Shown here: positions 17,353-26,331 of the stretch, piece by piece
Layout of the letters: each line of letters starts with the position of its first letter
Numbering within the stretch: position 1 is the stretch's first letter
DNA from: Lyngbya sp. PCC 8106
GTDB lineage: Bacteria; Cyanobacteriota; Cyanobacteriia; Cyanobacteriales; Microcoleaceae
DNA length: 63,987 bases
Direction: 5' to 3'
NCBI RefSeq assembly: GCF_000169095.1
Contig: NZ_AAVU01000043.1
Span: forward strand, 1 to 63,987
Program-made: the position numbers and the translations under genes
Notes under the pieces: model-generated
What the model saw: the letters and a program-made list of their open reading frames with translations, nothing else
What the model was told of the DNA's origin: nothing
Database searches by the model: none

Positions 17353-17449
17353 TGTACATTGCCACATTATTTGTCATCGGTAACAAATTCGTGTCGTCTT
17401 AACAAATTAGGTGTCGTCGAACTGCCAGTGACAAATTATTGTCATCGGA
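17353..17449 (+). repeat. CAST right end with four TnsB-type sites
   Basis: Starts with the terminal hexamer TGTACA (17353-17358), as in characterised V-K elements. Four related units follow: 17359-17380 (TGCCACATTATTTGTCATCG), 17381-17398 (TAACAAATTCGTGTCGTC), 17399-17419 (TTAACAAATTAGGTGTCGTC) and 17429-17449 (GTGACAAATTATTGTCATCG). This is the cas12k-proximal (right) end. Confidence 0.85.
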
Positions 17450-17452
17450 GCG

Positions 17453-17481
17453 AAACGAGCTTCACATCCTTTCAATCCACC
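17453..17481 (-). ncRNA. Delocalised homing crRNA: repeat 3' remnant plus short guide
   Basis: On the minus strand GGTGGATTGAAAG (17481-17469) matches the 3' end of V-K CRISPR repeats (GGGTGGGTTGAAAG type). It is followed by GATGTGAAGCTCGTTT, whose 16 bases equal 17301-17316 outside the element; the match ends there. Known V-K CASTs carry such an atypical single repeat-short spacer unit to home into an attachment site. It lies directly downstream of the truncated cas12k and directly inside the right end. Confidence 0.85.
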
Positions 17482-18291
17482 TTAATAATAACTCTTCGCC
17501 TCTGGGTTATCTTTGGGAACTGTCGTTGTGGCTGTTATTAATGTTTCTAGCCATTTCTGTCCCGTTAAATCTCTGCCTTGGGGAAGGCGACCTTCTAGTT
17601 GCTCTTTGAGTCGTTGGATTTCAATTTCCTTTTTTCGATAACGCTGAGAAAATTTTTCTATTTCTTCGGGTTTTTCACTCATTTTTAGACGATTTTTCAG
17701 AAGATAACAAATCGCACTTCGGCTGAGAATATCTTCGGTTTTGTTGTAAGTCTCAAACAAAATATCTGTCGGAGATTGACTCCCTTTATTTTTCTTTATT
17801 TTGCCTTTTCGGGGGCTTTTTCGGGGGCTTTTTTTAGGTGAAGGTTGGTTCTTTTGAGTTTCTACGGAACTCAGAATTTCAGTGGCGTAAGCGCGAATTT
17901 CTTCGAGGGTATGGTTACTTTCAGCTACCAACTCTTCATCGCTCTTGAGCATGGACAACCAATGAATTTTTCTATCCAGTTTTCGCTGTAGTCGTTGCTG
18001 TACCGCAAGCCAAGATTTAAAAATATAATCCACTAACGAGATCGCACTGGTGTAAAACCGTCCGGGTTGACCCTCGAAACGTGGATCGCTTCTGAGGGGT
18101 TCACAGAGTTTTTTGACTATCCCTGCGGGAATTTTGCCTTTTCGTCGCCAGGTTTCAAAGTCGGGATGCTGACTAATTTGAGCGATCAGTTCGTTAACCA
18201 AAGGTGTATTGCGATCGCTCATCAACTTCCACAGTTGTTGACGGACGTTTTGAGGTGCAACGAGGCGACAGTGGACGGTAATGATGCTCAT
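17482..18291 (-). pseudogene. cas12k: Cas12k effector, N-terminal 269 residues only
   Basis: Starts MSIITVHCRLV; an upstream in-frame start adds five residues. The family is ~640 residues. The fragment matches my recollection of Scytonema hofmanni Cas12k throughout: RQQLWKLM, NTPLVNELI, HPDFETWRRKGKIP, DPRFEGQP, AISLVDYIFKSWLA, SRSAICYLLKN, GRDLTG, KWLETLITATTTV. It diverges after DNPEAK and ends within three codons, just before the repeat remnant. Everything corresponding to the PI/RuvC-like second half is missing, so RNA-guided targeting should be abolished. The break lies between the gene and the last guide, suggesting one deletion that also removed tracrRNA and the array. Confidence 0.9.
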
Positions 18292-18321
18292 GCCCCAATT
18301 AAACATTTTAGTTCAATACAA

Positions 18322-18350
18322 ACATAAATGTATTATAGCGGCTTGCTATA
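18322..18350. promoter_or_regulatory. Candidate CvkR operator/promoter between cas12k and cvkR
   Basis: Two dyads: ACATAAATGT (18322-18331) and TATAGC-N5-GCTATA (18334-18350). A minus-strand -10 TATAAT (18332-18337) for cas12k lies between them. CvkR is reported to bind an ACAT/ATGT dyad at this promoter, so repression of cas12k is likely encoded here. The 70-bp gap serves both divergent genes. Confidence 0.6.
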
Positions 18351-18361
18351 GACTTGTGTGT

Positions 18362-18790
18362 ATGGCAGAACAGTTTTTTACCAGCAAACAAGCGGCTGAA
18401 ATTACAGGTTGTAGTCTCCGTCAGTTGCAGTATTGGCGGGAGAAGGGGGTTGTTGTGCCAAGTATTAGCGCAACGGGAACGGGGCGAAGTATTTATTACT
18501 CCCGTTCGGAGTTGGTGGAGTTGGCAGCGATGCAATATTGCTTATCGGTGGGGTTGAGTTTTGATGCGGCAGCGACGACTGTGAAGCGGTTGGAGGAAAA
18601 GCAACCAGAGTTTACGAACCCAAGTTCGCAAGAGCGGTTTATGCTGTACTGGGATAAGCAAGAGCGATCGCTTCAACTGGTAGACTTTGATATGGATAAG
18701 GCGATCGCATCACTGAAAGCGGGTCAGCCTGTGATTCCGATATGCTTGGATCGGATTCACGATACCATAGCTAATAAATTAGGCAATTGA
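18362..18790 (+). CDS. cvkR: MerR-family repressor of V-K CAST (CvkR-like)
   Basis: 142 residues. The N-terminal winged helix-turn-helix is MerR-type (FTSKQAAEITGCSLRQLQYWREKGVV; RSELVELAAMQYCLSVGLSF). A C-terminal beta-rich part (RFMLYWDKQERSLQLVDFDMDKA) replaces a classical effector domain and lacks metal-binding Cys. MerR-type regulators divergent to cas12k repress cas12k and tracrRNA in V-K systems. The ATG at 18362 is chosen because the HTH begins five residues later; an ORF extension to 18281 runs through the promoter. The gene appears intact although its target operon is broken. Confidence 0.85.
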   Translation: MAEQFFTSKQAAEITGCSLRQLQYWREKGVVVPSISATGTGRSIYYSRSELVELAAMQYCLSVGLSFDAAATTVKRLEEKQPEFTNPSSQERFMLYWDKQERSLQLVDFDMDKAIASLKAGQPVIPICLDRIHDTIANKLGN

Positions 18791-18842
18791 GAGTGGTTAA
18801 ATTATTAGCAAGCATTAACAAATAGAATGAAACTAAACTTAA

Positions 18843-21827
18843 TTATCTTAATCTCATTTTCTTTATAATTTCTTGATACACTTGCCCAAATATCTTTTCA
18901 CGCACTAATCTTCCAAACTCTTCATTATCATTAATACGCTTGAACATTTCAAAATTGCTATCAATCATCGTTTGAAGCACGGCATCAAATAATGCGTCGT
19001 GAAAAAGCTGAACATTCTCACGGGTGTTAACTCTTGCACTAGCTTGTAAGCTTTGATTAGCAGCAAGCCGAGTTTTTAATTCTGCAAAAAAAATCAGATC
19101 GCCTTCAGTAAAATCTGTGCCAAAGCGTCGATTAATGTCGGCAATAATTTCGGAGAGAGCCACTTTCTCTGGGTCAGTTAATTCAGTAGGTTCTAACTCT
19201 GCAAATGGATCTAGCTGACTAGCTCCAGATTTGGGTGAAATTTTGCCGCTAAAAGATTTTTGAATGCGGTAGCTTTCCAAATCAGCATACTCAGCAACGT
19301 TTAGAGATGATTTCTGGCTTTCAGAAGGTAATGCTCGTAATAGAAGACGTGCAAACAAATACAACCTTTCTAAGTCGGCATCTTTGAAGGTGATAACCTG
19401 AGACAGAAATGCGTATAGCTGGATGAACGATCGCAATCTATGTTTAAATTCCATACGCTTTTCCAGGTCTGGTATGTAGGCGTATCGACCGACAATTACT
19501 CGGAGGAGAGGTTGGAGTTTAGCAGCTTTTTCACCTTGACGTAGATAAAGTTCAGCAATCTCCGCCACTTGCTCAGTAGTGTAAAGGTTAAAAGTTTCTA
19601 GCACTGCCTGTAAATCGTAGAGCTTGTTAGGGTCAGTACCTTTGCTGAGAATGGTTGCCTCAAAATAGGGTTTAAAGGCGCTTTGGATATCATCAACATG
19701 ATTGGCGAAATCTAGCACCATTGTTTCAGTTTTGTGAGGATGGGTACGATTAAGCCTACTGAGGGTTTGGACAGCTGCAACACTACTCAAGATTTTATCG
19801 ACATACATCGTGTGTAAAAGGGGTTGATCGAAGCCAGTTTGAAATTTTTCTGCCACGATCAAAAAGCGGTACTCTGGCTTTTTAAATTGTTCTGCGGTTT
19901 GTTTGTCGGAAAAGCCATTCATCTGAGCTTCGGTATAGTCCAGATTGTTGTAATTCACTATGCCAGAAAAGGCAACTAATGCTTTGATAGGATAACTCTG
20001 CTGTTTCAGATAATCGTCAAATGCTTGTTTGTAGAAAACGGCATGGAGGCGACTACGAGTAACAATCATGGCTTTTGCTTGTCCGTTTCCGCTTTCATCT
20101 GGTATCTGGTGGCGGGTATTTTCCCAAAAATGTTCCACCATGAGGGCAGTTTTACGGGCAATTGTGTACTGATGTAATTCCACATAGCGACGCAGTAAAC
20201 TGATGGCTTTGCCTTTTTCGTAGCGAGGATCGTCGGCAGCGATTTTGAGTAAATTGAAATACGTTTCAAAAGTGGTGTAATTTTGCAAAACGTCTAGGAT
20301 GAAGCCTTCCTCAATCGCCTGCTGCATCGTGTAGAGATGAAAAGGTTGGAAACTGCCATCAGGTTGAGGTTGTCCGAAAATTTCTAGAGTTTTCTGTTTA
20401 GGCGTAGCTGTGAAGGCAAAAAAGCTCAAATTAGGCTGTTTCTGCCTTGCTTCGAGGCTCTGGTTAATTAAGTCTTCTCCTGTTTGGGATGCTTCCGCTT
20501 CTAGCTGTTCAGCTTCCTCTAAACTTTGAGCGCGTAACACTTCTTTTAGACTCTTGCTGGCTTCACCAGATTGAGATGAGTGAGCTTCATCAACAATAAT
20601 GGCAAAATGTCGCCCAGTGAGTTGATTTACTTTCTTAACAATTACGGGAAACTTTTGCAAGGTACAGACGATAATTGCAGAGCCAATGGTGAGGGCTTCG
20701 ACTAATTGATCGCTGTGTTTATCAATAACTACAACAGAACCAGGAGATTGCTCGAATTGACGGACAGTAGTTTGCAGTTGGCGATCGAGTACCCGCCGAT
20801 CAGTAATCACAATCACCGAATCAAATATGCGCTGATTTTCGGTGTTATGCAGAAATGCTAAACGGTGCGCTAACCACGCGATCGTATTACTTTTACCACT
20901 TCCAGCACTGTGCTGAATCAAGTAGTGCTGTCCAGTTCCATATTCGCGAGCATGAGCCGCTAATTTCTTAACTGTATCGCGCTGGTGGTAGCGAGGAAAT
21001 ATCAGTTGTTCGCGCCGCGTACCATTTCGATCTTCAACGGCTAGATGAATGAAATTACCGATGAGATCCAATACGCTATCGGGAGAGAAAACATCTTCCC
21101 ATAGGTAAGCACTAGCATAACCATTGGGGTTAGGTGGGTTGCCTGCTGCGCCATTATAACCTCGGTTGAAGGGCAAAAAGTAGGTGCTTTTTCCTTCTAG
21201 GCGAGTAGTCATCCATACTTCGTCATCGTCTACGGCAAAGTGGGCGAGGGAGCGTTTGAATTGTAGTAAAGGTTCGTGTTTGGGGTCGCGATCGCGCTTA
21301 TACTGTTCGCGGGCATTTTCTACAGTTTGTCTGGTCTGTTTGTTCTTCAGTTCAATAGTGAAGATGGGTAAACCATTGAGAAACAGCACCAGATCGATCG
21401 CATCTTTGGTTTCAATTGCACTGTAATGGCACTGGCGCACAGCACTGAGAATATTTTTGCGGTAGAGTGCCTGATGTTCGGAATTGAGGGTACTGACAGG
21501 AGCAAAATAGGCAAGCTGGAAATAGCAGCCATAGTCTTTGATACCGCGTCGAAGAACGTCAAGAGTGCCACGCCGATCAATTTCACGATTCAGTCGGTTA
21601 AGAAATTTCTGTCTAACAGTCGCTTGTCCGTGTTGTTCTGTTAGTTTTTCCCAAGTGTCAGGTTGAGTAGCGGTGATAAATTCAAGTAGCAATTCCCAAT
21701 CCAGGCAGAGATTTTTATCGTAATGAGAATCTTTACCTTTTGATTTAGAGGTACGAAAGCGATAACTATGTACATTACATAGATAATCTTCAATATAGGC
21801 TTCAAAGGCTTTTTCGGAGATATCCAT
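18843..21827 (-). CDS. hsdR: Type I restriction enzyme R subunit
   Basis: 994 residues. An N-terminal nuclease domain has DLVLFLNGLPIFTIELKNK (Asp145, Glu159, Lys161: D-ExK). The motor has Walker A SAGSGKS (307-313), VDEAH box, FTATP (motif III) and a helicase C half (AEKFQTGFDQPLLHTMYVDK, QTLSRLNRTHP). A helical C-terminal region that docks HsdM/HsdS ends the protein. It translocates and cuts DNA lacking the cognate methylation. Last gene of the operon; its ATG follows one base after the stop of the HEPN-like gene. No frameshift was seen. Confidence 0.95.
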   Translation of the reverse strand: MDISEKAFEAYIEDYLCNVHSYRFRTSKSKGKDSHYDKNLCLDWELLLEFITATQPDTWEKLTEQHGQATVRQKFLNRLNREIDRRGTLDVLRRGIKDYGCYFQLAYFAPVSTLNSEHQALYRKNILSAVRQCHYSAIETKDAIDLVLFLNGLPIFTIELKNKQTRQTVENAREQYKRDRDPKHEPLLQFKRSLAHFAVDDDEVWMTTRLEGKSTYFLPFNRGYNGAAGNPPNPNGYASAYLWEDVFSPDSVLDLIGNFIHLAVEDRNGTRREQLIFPRYHQRDTVKKLAAHAREYGTGQHYLIQHSAGSGKSNTIAWLAHRLAFLHNTENQRIFDSVIVITDRRVLDRQLQTTVRQFEQSPGSVVVIDKHSDQLVEALTIGSAIIVCTLQKFPVIVKKVNQLTGRHFAIIVDEAHSSQSGEASKSLKEVLRAQSLEEAEQLEAEASQTGEDLINQSLEARQKQPNLSFFAFTATPKQKTLEIFGQPQPDGSFQPFHLYTMQQAIEEGFILDVLQNYTTFETYFNLLKIAADDPRYEKGKAISLLRRYVELHQYTIARKTALMVEHFWENTRHQIPDESGNGQAKAMIVTRSRLHAVFYKQAFDDYLKQQSYPIKALVAFSGIVNYNNLDYTEAQMNGFSDKQTAEQFKKPEYRFLIVAEKFQTGFDQPLLHTMYVDKILSSVAAVQTLSRLNRTHPHKTETMVLDFANHVDDIQSAFKPYFEATILSKGTDPNKLYDLQAVLETFNLYTTEQVAEIAELYLRQGEKAAKLQPLLRVIVGRYAYIPDLEKRMEFKHRLRSFIQLYAFLSQVITFKDADLERLYLFARLLLRALPSESQKSSLNVAEYADLESYRIQKSFSGKISPKSGASQLDPFAELEPTELTDPEKVALSEIIADINRRFGTDFTEGDLIFFAELKTRLAANQSLQASARVNTRENVQLFHDALFDAVLQTMIDSNFEMFKRINDNEEFGRLVREKIFGQVYQEIIKKMRLR

Positions 21828-21828
21828 A

Positions 21829-22818
21829 CTAAGGAGCGCCTAGCAGGGCGTTAATTTGGTCTAACTGTTTTTGCAGAATTTGAATTAATTTTTCTTTGTC
21901 ATTTTTTTCATCAATATGGTCTTGTTTTGGACGTGCCATAGTATCAATTTTGTTGATCCGCACCTGAAGTTTTGCAATTGTATTTTTGAATTGTTCGCGT
22001 AACGAGCCGAAAAAACGATCGCTAACAGTATGAACAAGGCTGTGTTCTACTGAACGCCTTTCAAAATCATATTTATGCCCTTTCTTAAGAAGTTGTAGAG
22101 CTGCCTCATAAGGCTGGCTGAGTTCTCGATGTCCAAGTGACGCAGTTTGCTTGAGGCGCAGTACCCCTATTTGACAGCGGACTGTATGTTTACTCTTCAC
22201 TTCATCCGAGAAAGTGGGAAATAAATGGTCTACCAAATCGAACATCGCACATAATGCACTCAAGCATTTTTCATCATTAATATCTAATCCACTTAAATTT
22301 TGATCGTGATAGAATTTATTACGAGTTTTATGCCGTATTAATGCTTCATCAAGCAAGTTGGTTGCAGGATTAGGAGGAGTACCAACAGGAGCAGTTGTAG
22401 GAAGTGCGAAAAATGGTTTTACATCATCAATGACTCGATCAAAAGTATGGCGGGCATTAGGATCGTTGGCACTCCAGTGACGTATTAAAGGAAAAGATAC
22501 TAAATGATTTTGCAGAATGGGAACACCTGTTGTACCACGCCCCAATTCATTACTAAGTTCGTCAATGTTTAGTTTTTCTTCAAAGTAACGACGCAAGCTG
22601 TCCTTATGATTTCTAGAAGTTACTAAACTGGCACTTTCTAAATCTATTTGGCAATTTACCCGTTGCTCATAAACTTTTTCTTGTAGGAATACCTTAAGAG
22701 ATAGTTCTATGATATCATCTACCAAAATATAGGCAGTTCGCACCCGCCCAGGTGCAGTGATGAAGTAGACTTCATTAGTCGTTTGAATAAGTTCGATAAT
22801 GTCATCCAGTCTAGACAT
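21829..22818 (-). CDS. HEPN-motif protein within the type I R-M operon
   Basis: 329 residues, not a known R-M subunit. Residues 166-171 read RNKFYH within IRHKTRNKFYHDQ, the Rx4H signature of HEPN ribonuclease domains; the helical surroundings fit. The N terminus is helical (DDIIELIQTTNEVYF), and the C terminus (DHIDEKNDKEKLIQILQKQL) is coiled coil. No Walker motif is present. It lies between hsdS and hsdR with nearly zero spacing, the slot held by the anticodon nuclease gene prrC in the classic E. coli prr locus. A guard RNase function is inference. Confidence 0.6.
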   Translation of the reverse strand: MSRLDDIIELIQTTNEVYFITAPGRVRTAYILVDDIIELSLKVFLQEKVYEQRVNCQIDLESASLVTSRNHKDSLRRYFEEKLNIDELSNELGRGTTGVPILQNHLVSFPLIRHWSANDPNARHTFDRVIDDVKPFFALPTTAPVGTPPNPATNLLDEALIRHKTRNKFYHDQNLSGLDINDEKCLSALCAMFDLVDHLFPTFSDEVKSKHTVRCQIGVLRLKQTASLGHRELSQPYEAALQLLKKGHKYDFERRSVEHSLVHTVSDRFFGSLREQFKNTIAKLQVRINKIDTMARPKQDHIDEKNDKEKLIQILQKQLDQINALLGAP

Positions 22819-22820
22819 AT

Positions 22821-24122
22821 TTATGCTGCACCTCGTTCTACTTCTTCACGCACATCAATTTTGCCTGTAACAGCAGCAGTTATCAAAGATTGACGATATT
22901 TTGTAAGTTCTGAAATACTGGTAGCCGTTTTATCAATTAGTTCATCTATTCGGATGTTTACTTTGTCTAAGTAAGTTGCAATTTGTTTTTGAATTGCTAT
23001 GGGAGGACAAATACTAAACAAACCACCAATACGCTCAATATTAAGATTCATCTGCGTATTCAAAGTGGCAGTTTTTACCATCTCTGATTTCATAGCTGTT
23101 AAATTATAGTAAAGGAAATCTAAACAGTAGTTTCTAGGCAAAAAGCCTACAATACTATCTGGGAAGCAAGCAGGAAAATCTAGAATGGCTAAATCTCCAA
23201 TATTAGCAGCAATAGTCATAACGAGAGTCCCTTTAGGAAACTCCTTACTGACGGATAAACCTAGCTCATTTAATGTTTGTTGATAGCTAGTAATATATTT
23301 GTTAGCTGCTGAAATATCTCCCGTTTGTATAAATGGGTAATTACCATCATAAAATCTTGGATCGTTGCGAGGTCTATGAGTAAATTTTCCTCTTACTATT
23401 TGAGCGATATATTTAAGTTTTTTGACCTCCCAGTTCCTTGGAACTTTTCCTAACCACTCAACGCCTGAATCTTTCATTGGGAGTTCAGGCTCAAGTCCTT
23501 TAGTTACAGCATTGGTAATGATAGCAGTACGTTTTTTTTCGAGTAAGTTGATTAGTTCACATTTTTTGGTGATGAGAGTGTCGATGCGGGTGGTTTCGCG
23601 ATCGAGAAAAGTAGCGATTAATTTTTGTTCTTTAAGAGGGGGTGTTAGACACTGCAAATTTGCCACTTGATTAACAGTAACAGCATCATATATACTTCCT
23701 GTAGCTCCAGAAACAAGCTCAACTTTACCTATCTCCAAAAAGTAGCGAGTGAAAGTTTTATTGAATACATTTATTTTTGGTCTAATTGCACAAAGACCGC
23801 GCCCAATTCCATAAACTTGATCGGCAACATTAATTTCTCCGACTGGTGCGCGTACAGATAAAAGTAAATCATCTTTTCTTGCGTACTTCTTGGCACTTTC
23901 ACAAGACAAGCGAGGATTGGGATTTATTATTCCAAATTCAGCAGTTCCTTGTAGAAAGGGTACTCCAATTTCTTCATAATTGTAATCAGTGGAATCTGGG
24001 GATTGTCCCATAATCAAATCAGCTATAAATTTCAACTTTCTTAATTCCCAATGTTCGGGAATATTGCCTAACCATTCCACACCCGAAGGCTTATCAGTTG
24101 AATAGGATTTGTACTTCTTCAT
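22821..24122 (-). CDS. hsdS: Type I restriction enzyme specificity subunit
   Basis: 433 residues with two target recognition domains, each opened by the family phrase SGVEWLGxxPxxWExxKLK (residues ~13 and ~218) and each followed by a conserved helix (PPLKEQKLIATFLDRETTRID; PPIAIQKQIATYLDKVNIRID). The S subunit sets the bipartite DNA sequence recognised by both methylation and restriction complexes. Overlaps the end of hsdM by 4 bp (ATGA), and ends just before the HEPN-like gene. Sequence specificity cannot be read from the protein. Confidence 0.95.
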   Translation of the reverse strand: MKKYKSYSTDKPSGVEWLGNIPEHWELRKLKFIADLIMGQSPDSTDYNYEEIGVPFLQGTAEFGIINPNPRLSCESAKKYARKDDLLLSVRAPVGEINVADQVYGIGRGLCAIRPKINVFNKTFTRYFLEIGKVELVSGATGSIYDAVTVNQVANLQCLTPPLKEQKLIATFLDRETTRIDTLITKKCELINLLEKKRTAIITNAVTKGLEPELPMKDSGVEWLGKVPRNWEVKKLKYIAQIVRGKFTHRPRNDPRFYDGNYPFIQTGDISAANKYITSYQQTLNELGLSVSKEFPKGTLVMTIAANIGDLAILDFPACFPDSIVGFLPRNYCLDFLYYNLTAMKSEMVKTATLNTQMNLNIERIGGLFSICPPIAIQKQIATYLDKVNIRIDELIDKTATSISELTKYRQSLITAAVTGKIDVREEVERGAA

Positions 24123-26203
24123 ACTCGCACCTTCAATAATGCAGCGATTTCCTCTTCCAGCTTGAGTATTTTTTCCTCAATTACTTCTAGCGGTTCTGGT
24201 GGCTGATATTTATAGAAATAACGGTTAAAACTAATTTCATAGCCTATTAAACCCGTTTTTCCATCCTTTTCATCCTTAAATTTCTCATCAATCCACGCAT
24301 CCGATATATATGGCTTCACCTCACGGGCAAAGTAATCGTACACATTCTCTTTAAGGGGTACATTCTCGTCATAGATAGACGGTGCCCATTGCAGAGGTAC
24401 GTTTTCATAATCCCTTAATTCTGGATCGGGTTCATAACCCTCACCCTTTTTCGCTGGCACGGGTTCAGCATTCTCATCCCGTTCCGTCAAAGCCTTAAGA
24501 ATGGCATTTTTAACAGATTCTTTTAACTTGAAAGGTTTTAGAGTTTTGTCCAGTAGCGGTAAAAACTGTTTCGGATCGGTAGTCACCTTTACTGGTAATT
24601 GCTTTAGTGCATTAATAATCCTTTCCTGCCAATCTTTACCAGCTTCAATATCTGCTTTTTGATCTTCCTCTTTCTTCTTCTTGCTTTCTGCCAATGCTGC
24701 AAAACCAGACTGTTCCGGCAAACGGGCAAGTCTTTCTGGCGCAGCACTAAAATTCAATCGCAGAGGACGTTCTACTTTAATACGCCGATAACCAAAGTCC
24801 TCATTATCAAAAATCAGGCAATTATCACCCGTTGAAAAGGCATGATAGATGTTAGCAATCTCGTTATACTGTTCTTCCGTAATTTCGTTGCGCTTGTTGC
24901 CCAAGCTTTTCCGCATTTTTTGATAAAAATTAACCGCATTTACAAGCTGAATCTTCCCTTTCCGCTTGTTACTCTTACGGTTATTAAGTACCCAAAGATA
25001 GGTACTGATGCCCGTGTTGTAAAACAACTGATCCGGCAAGGCGACAATACCCTCTAACCAATCATTTTCAATAATCCAGCGACGAATATTGCTCTCTCCA
25101 CTCCCAGCATCACCTGTGAATAAAGGCGAACCATTAAAGACAATTACCGTGCGACTGGGTTCTTCCTTCGCTCTCTTACTCAAGATATGCTGAAGAAACA
25201 GTAGCGAGCCATCATTAATACGCGGTAAACCTGCCCCAAAGCGACCATCAAAACCCTGAGTTTCGTACTCTCGCTTGATGATGTATTGTACCTTCTTCCA
25301 ATCCACACCGAAAGGCGGGTTTGAGAGCATATAGCGAAAACGGCGTTCAGGATACCCATCCTCACTAAAACTGTTTCCAAAAGTAATTCGGCGAGGGTCT
25401 TCACCTTTCAACAAAAAATCTGATTTAGCTACCGCAAAAGCAGTCGGGTTAATTTCCTGTCCAAAAAGATGAACCTGCCCAATTTTCTGATACTTTCTTG
25501 TCTGGATATCGTGAATGTATTCCTTTGCCTCAGTCAACATTCCACCAGTTCCACAGGCAGGGTCGTAAATTGTCAGAATGTTATCAGGATGAAGCGTAGG
25601 GTCGTCTTCAGGAAACAGCAACCTTACCATCAATCGGATTACTTCACGGGGAGTAAAATGTTCTCCTGCTGTTTCGTTGTTGTCTTGATTGAAGCGATAA
25701 ATCAGGTGTTCAAAAATACGCCCCATTTCCAGGTTGTCAACTCCAGTACCGTCCTCTCTCGGCGGGTGTAGATCGATCTTAGTAAATTCATCAAACAGAA
25801 TGGGCAGCAGATTTGCTGTGTTTAAACGAGACACTTGACGGCGGAAATCGAACTTTTCAATAATGTCCAGCACATCTGGACTGAAGCCATTCAGGTAGTT
25901 AATCAAGTTTTGTGCTAGGTTAGGGCGATCGTCAAGTAATCGCCTCCAGTAATATTCCGATGTGTTGTAGACAGGCGAATCTCCAGCAGCAGCCCTCAGC
26001 AGTGGATCTAAATTCTCCAGCTTGCCATGATACTTATTCCATTCGTCGCGTACCGCTTGGCGGGTGTTCTCCATTGCCTGATCGAGCCGACGCAGAACTA
26101 CCATCGGCAGAATTACGTCAGGGTATTCCCGCCGCTGATAATTCCCTCTTAGGAGGTCAGCGATTTTCCAGATAAAGTCGGCTGTTGCTTGGAAGTTGCT
26201 CAC
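24119..26203 (-). CDS. hsdM: Type I N6-adenine DNA methyltransferase subunit
   Basis: 694 residues. The N-terminal helical domain (FIWKIADLLRGNYQRREYPDVILP) precedes the SAM-binding motif DPACGTGGML and the catalytic NPPFG. GEHFTPREVIRLM is the HsdM signature. The C-terminal helical region includes a charged linker (ESKKKKEEDQKADIE). First gene of the hsdM-hsdS-HEPN-hsdR operon; the transcript starts in 26204-26331, between hsdM and the tnsB fragment. It forms M2S methylase and R2M2S restriction complexes. Confidence 0.96.
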   Translation of the reverse strand: MSNFQATADFIWKIADLLRGNYQRREYPDVILPMVVLRRLDQAMENTRQAVRDEWNKYHGKLENLDPLLRAAAGDSPVYNTSEYYWRRLLDDRPNLAQNLINYLNGFSPDVLDIIEKFDFRRQVSRLNTANLLPILFDEFTKIDLHPPREDGTGVDNLEMGRIFEHLIYRFNQDNNETAGEHFTPREVIRLMVRLLFPEDDPTLHPDNILTIYDPACGTGGMLTEAKEYIHDIQTRKYQKIGQVHLFGQEINPTAFAVAKSDFLLKGEDPRRITFGNSFSEDGYPERRFRYMLSNPPFGVDWKKVQYIIKREYETQGFDGRFGAGLPRINDGSLLFLQHILSKRAKEEPSRTVIVFNGSPLFTGDAGSGESNIRRWIIENDWLEGIVALPDQLFYNTGISTYLWVLNNRKSNKRKGKIQLVNAVNFYQKMRKSLGNKRNEITEEQYNEIANIYHAFSTGDNCLIFDNEDFGYRRIKVERPLRLNFSAAPERLARLPEQSGFAALAESKKKKEEDQKADIEAGKDWQERIINALKQLPVKVTTDPKQFLPLLDKTLKPFKLKESVKNAILKALTERDENAEPVPAKKGEGYEPDPELRDYENVPLQWAPSIYDENVPLKENVYDYFAREVKPYISDAWIDEKFKDEKDGKTGLIGYEISFNRYFYKYQPPEPLEVIEEKILKLEEEIAALLKVRV

Positions 26204-26331
26204 GGGTCTTGGTTCTCGATCAGGGCTTCAATTGACAACACGAGATTGACCAACTTGAAGCCTATTGCATTGATACATCTAATACTATTTAACAGCTTAT
26301 TGGGTAAGTTTTTGCATATTTAGCCATTTCT

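Noticed and set aside
17448..17490. A full CRISPR array near cas12k
   Set aside because: Only one repeat remnant and one short guide exist; no periodic repeats elsewhere in the window.
18843..26203. R-M operon as an ordinary genomic island unrelated to transposition
   Set aside because: It lies exactly between two CAST ends and between the tnsB and cvkR/cas12k fragments, the usual cargo position.
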